Shown here piece after piece: positions 57,301-64,000 of a DNA stretch of 64,000 nt. The notes under the pieces are model-generated. The model had not been told where the DNA came from and made no database searches. It saw only the letters and a program-made list of their open reading frames with translations. Made by a program: the position numbers and the translations under genes. Origin of the DNA: Perognathus longimembris pacificus. Its lineage: Eukaryota > Chordata > Mammalia > Rodentia > Heteromyidae. The DNA is taken from the NCBI RefSeq assembly GCF_023159225.1, contig NC_063161.1:72568767-72632766 (forward strand), in the 5' to 3' direction. How positions within the stretch are numbered: position 1 is the stretch's first letter; the number at the start of each line of letters is the position of its first letter.

Positions 57301-57410
57301 CTTTGGACTCCCGCCCAGTGCCCCCTCTGAAGGGCTCCCCCGGGGGCCCCCTGGGCCCAGCTCCTCTGCTGAGCCCTCGGCCTTCGCAGCCAGAGCCCCC
57401 CCATCGGTAG
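54172..57410 (+). CDS. VPS37D: VPS37D, ESCRT-I subunit (complete, 4 coding exons)
   Basis: VPS37 proteins join TSG101, VPS28 and a UBAP1/MVB12 subunit in ESCRT-I, which sorts ubiquitinated cargo at endosomes. Coding exons are 54172-54309, 55388-55559, 56330-56412 and 57048-57410, 756 nt in all. They encode 251 aa, the same length as I recall for human. A short Ala/Arg/Gly-rich N-terminus leads into the Mod(r) domain, a long helical segment covering roughly residues 20-170 (QLRDLLQDEPKLDRIVRLSR, LEREACLASNYALAKENLAL, WLQAELEEAEQDAE). The C-terminal 75 residues are proline-rich and end PSQPEPPHR. All introns are GT/AG and in phase. The gene runs opposite to MLXIPL and DNAJC30. Confidence 0.96.
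55388..55559 (+). CDS. VPS37D: VPS37D coding exon 2 (residues 47-103)
   Basis: Encodes FQGLQLEREACLASNYALAK and KYQELREVAENCADKLQRL, coiled-coil-like Mod(r) helices. Acceptor GGGCAG, donor CTGG|GTGAGG. Confidence 0.96.
56330..56412 (+). CDS. VPS37D: VPS37D coding exon 3 (residues 104-131)
   Basis: Encodes ESTHRWSPHCALGWLQAELE and EAEQDAE. Acceptor CCCCAG, donor GAG|GTGAGG. Confidence 0.95.
57048..57410 (+). CDS. VPS37D: VPS37D coding exon 4 and stop (residues 132-251)
   Basis: Starts VQMEQLLLGEQSLEAFLPAF and ends QPEPPHR with TAG at 57408-57410. A second AG six bases into the exon (GTGCAG) could act as an alternative acceptor, removing two residues (Val-Gln). Confidence 0.95.
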   Translation: MQMEQLLLGEQSLEAFLPAFQRGRALAHLRRTQAEKLQELLRRRERPPQPAPTAAPDAPKPFPPAAVLPTGAARGPPAAPRSLPPLDSRPVPPLKGSPGGPLGPAPLLSPRPSQPEPPHR

Positions 57411-58079
57411 GGTCTGGGGTGTGGCCCCCCTATGGGGGCCCAGACAAACTTGATTAGTGGCTCCTCCTCCCCCCCCTCTGCCTGGGTGGGGGGAGGGGCA
57501 GGCCCCTCCCCCTGGCCTCTGGCAGGCCCTGGCCCTGGAGGCCATGCTGGGGAGGAGGGTCTCCCCAAGAGGCCCACTGAGGGCTGGGGGTGGGTGGGCG
57601 CTGAGGAAACTGCCTTTTTGGTCTCCCTGGCTGGGGCCTCCAGGGTGAGGGACCAGCCCCATGACAGATCCACTCACCTGTGGAGGCCAGGGAAGGTGCG
57701 CACCTCCCTGGGCCCTGCCAGGGCACCCGTGGCACCCTACGTTTCTGCTGGGCTCAAGCAGTGCCAAGGCTAAGGCAGACAGGACTGCCCCTCCTGGGCC
57801 TGAGCCCACCTTTCCCCCAATTCTGGGGCCCACCGCCTAGGAGCCGGGTGGTTAGCCCCCAGTGTGACGTGGCCCCCAGGCCTCTGCGGGCACTACCCAA
57901 GCTGCAGAGCCTAGGGCAAGGTAGGCCAGGACCTCTGACCTGCACAGGGTAGAGTGGGTCGTCCCCAGGAAAGACCGATCTGTATTTTTCTGTCCCTGTC
58001 TCCTTAGAATGGAAGCTTTTTGAGGGCAGGTCCTTGTGTTTGTATGTTCTGTCCCCAGCCCCGCCTCCCAGGGGCCGTC

Positions 58080-58085
58080 AATAAA
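58080..58085 (+). terminator. VPS37D: VPS37D poly(A) signal AATAAA
   Basis: AATAAA 670 bp after the stop codon, followed within 30 bp by TGTGTTGATGAAGATGATG, a G/T-rich downstream element. The 3'UTR is therefore about 57411-58105. Confidence 0.85.
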
Positions 58086-58559
58086 TGTGTTGATGAAGAT
58101 GATGCTGCTGCCTGACTCCTGCCTGCACTTGGGGGTGCAGTGTCCACACCAGCTCCAGCTTGTTCTACTTTGGAGACGTTCCCTCATCCTCTGCCCACGC
58201 AGGGCCCAGCTGTCCTTCTGAAGGCCCATCGCTGCTGCCGCCTCCTCCAAGAAGCCTTCCTCTGGTTACTGAGCCATGACAGCCTTTCCTAAATCTCACC
58301 TCCCAGCACTTGCCACAAGTAGCCTCTGTTCCACCTCTCATTTCCTCATCTCTGGCAACTATACCTCCCCCCCTCCCCATTCCCAGGTCACTTGTCAGCC
58401 CAATCAGGGTGGCACCTGTGCCCTCCGGCCTGCCAAATGACCATCCCATCGGGGCAATGGAAAGGCTTGGTAGGATGGAAGGCACCTTCTTCAGCTAGGG
58501 GAACCCTGGGTAGCCAGCTGGCTGGTGACCATGGGCCAAGAAGATGGGTAAGCAGAGCT

Positions 58560-58850
58560 GGGCATGGTCGTACACTCCTGTAGTCCGAGCACTGGAGGCT
58601 GAAGCAGGAAGAGTACAAGGTTGAGGCCAGCCTGGCTTCCAGTGAGACCCTGGGTCAGCTACACTCAAGTCTAAGGATATGGAGTTTGGCCAAGAGGCAC
58701 GGAAGTTCTTACAAGCAAGAAAGGGGGTGGTCAAACGTGCAAAAGCAGTGGAGCATGGTGGCTCAGGCCTGTAATTCCAGCTAGTCAGGAGGTAGAGATT
58801 GGGAGCATCACAATTTGAGGCTAGCCTGGGCAAGAACTTTTCACCAAAAA
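58560..58850 (+). mobile_element. B1 SINE and B1-related SINE
   Basis: GGGCATGGTCGTACACTCCT ... GAGGCCAGCCTGGCTTCCAG (58558-58655), then a second copy from 58745 (GAGCATGGTGGCTCAGGCCT). Confidence 0.78.
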
Positions 58851-59596
58851 AACAAAAAAGAACTGGGTGTGGTGGTATGCACGTGTTGTGACAGCCACAG
58901 AAAGTACAAATAGGGGGTCACAGGCTTCTGGCAAAAATGTGAAACCCTAATGGAAAAATAAAGAAAGCAAAAGGGGCTTGGAGGCATGGCTCAGGTGGTG
59001 AAGCACCTGCTTCGCCTAAGTTGAAGCCCTAGTACTAGAAACAGAAGAAACCTAGTGTGGTCTTGGTTCACCTTGCTAAGGGCTAGAACCACCTAGAATG
59101 CTGGAGGTATTGGGTCAGCTTTATTGTTTGCCTAAGTGCTATGCTAGAAGTTGCCCCAAATGGCATGTGTTTGGGGTAATGAGGATAGGGATGAAGTCCA
59201 ACGCAGGTCTGTTAGAAACCCCGTGGGGTGTGGGAAGGATGGTGCCAGCCCTGGCTCACATGAGGCTCATGGAGTCAGGCCATGGCCCCTGGTGGAAGGG
59301 TGTGCGCTCACCCTGCTTTTGGGGACGCAGTGTCATGACACCCTACACCTGCTCCTGCTTCCAGGGACGTTCACTGCCCTTTGGAACCTAAAGGAGAATG
59401 GGGGCTGTTTAAGGCTGAGCACATTTGAGCCTTTCCCTACTCTAACTTGGGGAGCAGCCCCAGCAGTCATGTCCCACACTGGGTCCAGCCCCCCACCCCC
59501 AGCCCCAGGGCAGGTAAGAAGCAGAGAAGAAAGACTCAGGCAAGAAAGGGCCTGGACATTGAGAGGAATCAACTGGAGGTCCTTCAAAAGGCTTCT

Positions 59597-59720
59597 CATA
59601 GCTGGGCATGGGTGTGCAGGCCTATAATCCCAGCACTCAGGAGGCTGAGACAGGAACGTAAGTACCAAAGGCATGGGCCGGGCTATGTAGGAAAATTCCC
59701 ACCAGTCTTACACAACAACA
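59597..59720 (+). mobile_element. B1 SINE
   Basis: AGCTGGGCATGGGTGTGCAG, ATCCCAGCACTCAGGAGGCT and the A-rich end CAACAACAAAAAA. Confidence 0.82.
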
Positions 59721-60534
59721 AAAAATTTATAAAGCCCCTTGTTTGAAGGCACATGGGAGTATTCTGGAAGGTTCCTTCCTCTTGGCTGAAAAGTCCTAGG
59801 AGTTTGGCATCCCTGAGTGTCTACATCAAGGGTCCCCTAAGAATGGCCCTACCTGTTACTATTAGTGCTCTATTGCAAACTCAAGTGAAAAAAAAATTGC
59901 GACAAAAGAGAATTCTCACTTCTTTAGGAAGAAAGGAGTTTCTGTCACACAAAGAAGTCTTAAAGGTCTCTACCTCCTAACTTCTGCATGTGTTGCTGTC
60001 TTCCAGTTAGGACACATGATGACTTGAGAGTTTTTATCTCTTCAAGACTGCCTTAGGCTTGAAGCACAGGATGGCTTTGAAAAGCCCCTGTGGAGAGCCC
60101 ATCCTGATCTCCAATGAGAGGGGAGTCAATGATGTCCAAGAGAATTTGCTGGCCGCACTGGCCGACTATGGTAAGGACTGGACACTCACAGCTGAGGGGC
60201 TTGGTGTACCTGAACCAGAGGACCTTTGGCTTCATCCAATATCTTTCCCTCCCAGGAACCTGCCAAGAGATTCTTCTTGTTCACAATGGGAAGTAGGATT
60301 TACACTTAATGGCTGGGCACCAGTGGCTCATGCCTAGAATTCTAGCTATTCAGGAGACTGAGGTCTGAGGAGCATGGTTCAAAGACAGCCTGGGCTGACA
60401 AATCCTGAGATTCATCTCTAATTAACCAGCAAAAAGCCTGAGGTGAAGGTGTGGCTGGAGTGATGGTGGCGTGCTAGCCTTGAGTGAAAGAAAGCTAAGT
60501 CAGAGATGAGGATTTGAGTTAAAGCCCCAGTACA

Positions 60535-60628
<94 letters not shown>
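60535..60628. repeat. (CA)n microsatellite, about 47 repeats
   Basis: Longest dinucleotide tract in the window, uninterrupted, placed at the A-rich tail position of the B1/ID SINE at 60311-60530. Confidence 0.97.
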
Positions 60629-62458
60629 CTGAAGGAATCTGAGGACCTACCAGCTGTCCCTTTTCCCTGCCTTTTATGGGGTCTGGGGACCTCAGAAGGT
60701 CATTTCCATAAAGGGCTGTGGTGGCTGCTGGCGGCTGCCTGTGGGACCTCCCGAGTCCTTGGGACCAGGGACACTTGTTGGCCCAGGGCAGCTTTTCTTT
60801 CATTTTACTGGTAACACAGGGGGCTGTGGGGGGGGGGGGGGGGCTCCTGCTTGCTAGGAAAGTGCTCTACCACTTGAGCCACACCTCCAGCCCTTTTGTT
60901 TCTGAGAAGGCTTTAGCTCTCCAGTCTCCTCCTCCAGTGTTGGGGTTCTAGGGAGACATTGCCACTCCTGGCTGTTAACTTACATCTTATTGTGGAACTG
61001 GGGATTCCATTTAGGGCTCCAGCTTACCTAGCAAGTGCTCTACACTGGAGGACAGGCGCTGTCTCAGGTGATCATCTCACACTGGGGCCACACCCTAGGC
61101 CACAGGATGGCAGGATGAAAGTCCTACTCCATCCACATTGGGGCTCGCCAAGGGCCATAAATGAAGAGCCAGTAGGGGAAAGCAGTTTGGCTGTGAGTAA
61201 TGAAGTCCTCATCAAGTCCGAAGACTGGAACACCTGTGGATTCTGGTCCTGCTGCCTGTGCCCCACCCCCACCCTCAACCCCAAGGAGCGTGCCCACATC
61301 TCTCAGCCTCCAACTGTACTTTCACCTTCTGTGCCCCTCTTCCTGCATTTCCAGGAGTTAGGTGATAGTCCCTACAAGGTGGAGTTACTTAGTGTCCATG
61401 CCCAACCCACTCCCTTTCTACCAGGGTGAGTAGAAGTAGAGAAAGACCCAGACTAGAGAGGCAGGAAAATACATTACCATGGAAACTGGGTCCTTCAAGT
61501 CTCAGGGCAGGAGTTGGTCCGTACAGATCAGCTGTGGCCCAACACCAGAGTAGAACATGCCTCGTTCTGGTGTTTAAGTCAGATGATAATTAATATATAT
61601 GGACTGCCTTGTTTCCATTTGCATGGGATGTTTGGCATGTTCCAGAAATTTCATTTAGTCTGGACAGGCACCTCAGTCTGAAGACTCCTGGAACTTTCTA
61701 CATACTGACAGGTACTAGGCCACAGGGGACACTCTTGGCTATGGTTTTCACTGAGAGAAAGCAAACTTGAAGGACTAGGAGCCCAAAGTATTACAGACCA
61801 TGAGTGATTTTACAAACAGAATGAAAAGAGTCCTCCCTTTTATTTATGTAGTTCAGGTTGGTCTGGAACTTGAGATCCTTCTGCCTCGGCCTCTCAAGTT
61901 GCTTGTTATTACAGGGGTGTGCTGCCTGGTTCATGCCTTACTTTCTTGGTTTGAGAAATCACTGATTTCTGTACATTTTGCTAAGCTTAGCTTACTTAGT
62001 ATCTTTTCCAAATATGAAGAACAACCATATTAAATGCTCTTTTAAGAAGCATGTATCTCCTTTTCCCCAAAATCAAATTCCTCCTGAGCCTACCAGGTCT
62101 GAACCAGGTCACCACCACTGTGGGAGTGCACAGCAGGTGGCTAGGAGCTTAAGCACCCCCTCCCCATGAGAGAGAGAAACAGAGAGGCAGGTCAATGGTT
62201 TTCATGAGACCACGCTGGATTAGCAGTGGGTTTATCTTAATTTGCATATCTTGCACAAAATATCAAGAGTAAAAACTCCTATTAATACATCAAAGCCCCT
62301 CTGGCTATGTTTACACAATAGACATGGGCCTCCATCCTTGCTGGAGACCTCTTGCACATGTGTGGCACTGGAGACTGAACTCAGGGCCTCTTGGTCTACC
62401 AATGGAGTCACACTCCTGGTCCTCTTGCTTTTAGTTTTATAGATAAGAGTTTTACACT

Positions 62459-62656
62459 GGGGCTGGGGATATGGCCTAGTGGCAAGAGAGCTTGCCTCGT
62501 ATACATGAGGCCCTGGGTTCAATTCCCCAGCACCACATATACAGAAAGTGGCACTGTGGCTCAAGTGGCAGAGCGCTAGCCTTGAGCAAAAGGAAGCCAG
62601 GGACAGTGCTCAGGCCCTGAGTCCAAGGCCCAGGACTGGCCAAAAAAAAAAAAAAA
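62459..62656 (+). mobile_element. Dimeric ID SINE
   Basis: Flanked by perfect AGAGTTTTACACT duplications (62446-62458 and 62657-62669); lacks the AATGGCCAGA link between halves. Confidence 0.95.
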
Positions 62657-63855
62657 AGAGTTTTACACTAACTTTGAATGGTTTAAGATCAATTTCCCTT
62701 TTCTGAAATTACAGGGGTTAGCTACCATGCTTGTCCCAGGGGACTTCCCCTTGCAAACCTATAGCAGCCTTTTAGCCAATACTACAAAGGAACCCAGTTT
62801 CTTCTGGACCACCAGGTGGTTTGCTCAGCAGTCCTGGCTAAACTCCCAGAGTTCCAAGGATGTGACTTCCGGGGCCTGTGATGAACTCTGCAAGCTATAC
62901 AGGGACATAGGCCACACCTGAGCCAAGCCCATTTCTACTTCCTTTGCTTTCTCTCCCTTTCCCTTCCCTTTTCTTCCTTTCTCCCAGGCTGGCCTGGAAT
63001 TCTTCATTCATCTGTTCAGTCTCCCAATAACCAGGATTACTGTGACAGCTACAAGTGCTGTGTGACAGTCAGCAGTTAGGTATGAGGCTGGCTAGTACAG
63101 AGATGAGAAGTGACAGGCACACTTCTTGCCTCAGCTGGGATCACATTATGTAAGTAATCCCATCAGAAGGGAACTCTGGACTGTAGTAAAGTGTGACAGG
63201 CTTCAAGGCAGCAAATGATTAACCTCTGCCGGTCACATCCACAGATCAGCCAAGGTCACACATGAGGTACACAGGAAGGCACACTCCTTATGCCAGGTGA
63301 CCTTGTCTTTCCAGTTCTCCCGGCCACAGACCAGAGAGGGAGGGGCGACCCAAGACAAATGGCCGTGCTTTCCACAGACTACATTCTTATCCTGGGTCAG
63401 TAGGCTCTCACCTGTGGATTCAGAAACGTATAGAAAGACATAGTTTGGACAACCCCAGGATTGTTCTTTTGGCAGCCAGCTGGGCCAGAGAAAATATTGC
63501 ACGATTTCGAGGTTATGAGGGAGCGGCAAGGGACAACTGTGGGTCCGGAGGCAGGCAAGTCTTGCTCAGATTTTCCAATGAAGCCTCAGCAAGTTGTTCT
63601 GCAGGCTGAAGCAGAAGGCAACTTGTAGAAGCAGGGGCTCCGGAAAACCCTTCATCATGGGCTTTCGGGACTCTCCGTCCGCTTGGAAGCCCCTTCCTTG
63701 GGCATGGAAACACTTCTTTTGCAGGACTGTGGTTGGCAGAGTGGTGCAGGAGGGATGGGGGCGCGTTCTTTATACACCAGCAGAGGTAGTCCATGCAAGG
63801 CCAGTCTCTTGCGGAGGCTGGCTGAGGTGGCTCCCTTTTACCCTCCCTTCTCTGG

Positions 63856-64000
63856 TTAAACCCGAAAGCCGAAGATGGCGAAGATGACAAGGAAAAGGAC
63901 AATCAAAGACAGGTCTCGAGTCTCGTCCCAGCGGAAGCCCCTCTTGGCCCGGTCCTCCTGGAGTTTGCGCAGGGCCTCCCGCCGGGCCCGGAGGCGCCGT
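63856..64000 (-). CDS. DNAJC30: DNAJC30, C-terminal 47 codons (cut by window end)
   Basis: DNAJC30 is a J-protein of the mitochondrial inner membrane, linked to ATP synthase and complex I turnover. The minus strand reads RRLRARREALRKLQEDRAKR, then GFRWDETRD, then a hydrophobic segment (SLIVLFLVIFAIFGFRV) to TAA at 63856-63858. The human protein as I recall it has the same RRLRARREALRK block and a single C-terminal membrane segment. The rest of this normally intronless gene, including the J domain, is beyond the window. Position and strand agree with human synteny. Confidence 0.9.
   Translation of the reverse strand, partial: RRLRARREALRKLQEDRAKRGFRWDETRDLSLIVLFLVIFAIFGFRV

Larger units (their letters stand above)
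58106..63855. other. VPS37D-DNAJC30 spacer
   Basis: Apart from SINEs and the (CA)n tract no gene, RNA or conserved exon was recognised. The segment just left of 63856 should be DNAJC30 3'UTR; its poly(A) signal was not identified. Confidence 0.5.

Noticed and set aside
60059..60300. Possible coding or pseudogene fragment (DVQENLLAALADYGKDWTLT)
   Set aside because: No family was recognised, no splice sites frame it, and the reading frame runs into a SINE. Similarity searching of both strands would settle whether it is a processed pseudogene.

Overview
The window is vertebrate, and almost certainly rodent, genomic DNA. It holds five genes in the order and orientation of the Williams-Beuren region (human 7q11.23). 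From left to right these are BCL7B (minus, first coding exon only), TBL2 (minus, complete), MLXIPL/ChREBP (minus, complete, 17 coding exons), VPS37D (plus, complete, 4 coding exons) and DNAJC30 (minus, last 47 codons only). Exon boundaries were read from GT/AG sites, codon phase and protein homology recalled from memory. All exon lengths close in frame, giving 443 aa for TBL2, 848 aa for MLXIPL and 251 aa for VPS37D.

The rodent call rests on many SINEs of the ID/BC1 (tRNA-Ala-like) and B1 type. Most abundant is a dimeric ID-like element of about 200 bp: an ID monomer, a second ID-like half and an A-tail. At least ten copies have clear target-site duplications. I associate such ID-dimer/B1-ID SINEs with Castorimorpha (kangaroo rat, pocket mouse, beaver), but that is inference.

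Layout. 1-2.4 kb: BCL7B CpG-island promoter and first exon. 2.4-10.3 kb: SINE-rich spacer and unique sequence 3' of TBL2. 10.3-15.1 kb: TBL2, followed by an unusual array of GC boxes upstream of its start (15.1-15.7 kb). 16.6-33.1 kb: MLXIPL, with a CpG-rich intron 1 start and a promoter containing two diverged copies of a ~230 bp module. 33.5-53.8 kb: intergenic, SINE-dense, with a battered LINE-1 (46.4-52.1 kb) and, at 42.6-44.3 kb, a 20-bp-unit minisatellite beside an isolated CpG island. 53.8-58.1 kb: VPS37D. 58.1-63.9 kb: spacer with a long (CA)n tract, then the 3' end of DNAJC30.

Most interesting region. The isolated CpG island at 43.95-44.28 kb lies 11 kb upstream of MLXIPL exon 1. It has two perfect CACGTG E-boxes, a CCAAT box and a consensus CAG|GTGAGC donor on the MLXIPL strand. 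It is a good candidate for exon 1b and its promoter, which in human and mouse drive the ChREBP-beta isoform. The expected beta start methionine (codon 178) is present in exon 4. A ~1.3 kb minisatellite begins about 60 bp downstream of that donor, so it would sit at the start of the beta-specific first intron.

The genes do not form a functional pathway. Their proteins act in chromatin remodelling (BCL7B), the ER membrane (TBL2), glucose-responsive transcription (MLXIPL), ESCRT-I sorting (VPS37D) and the mitochondrial inner membrane (DNAJC30). Their proximity reflects conserved synteny.
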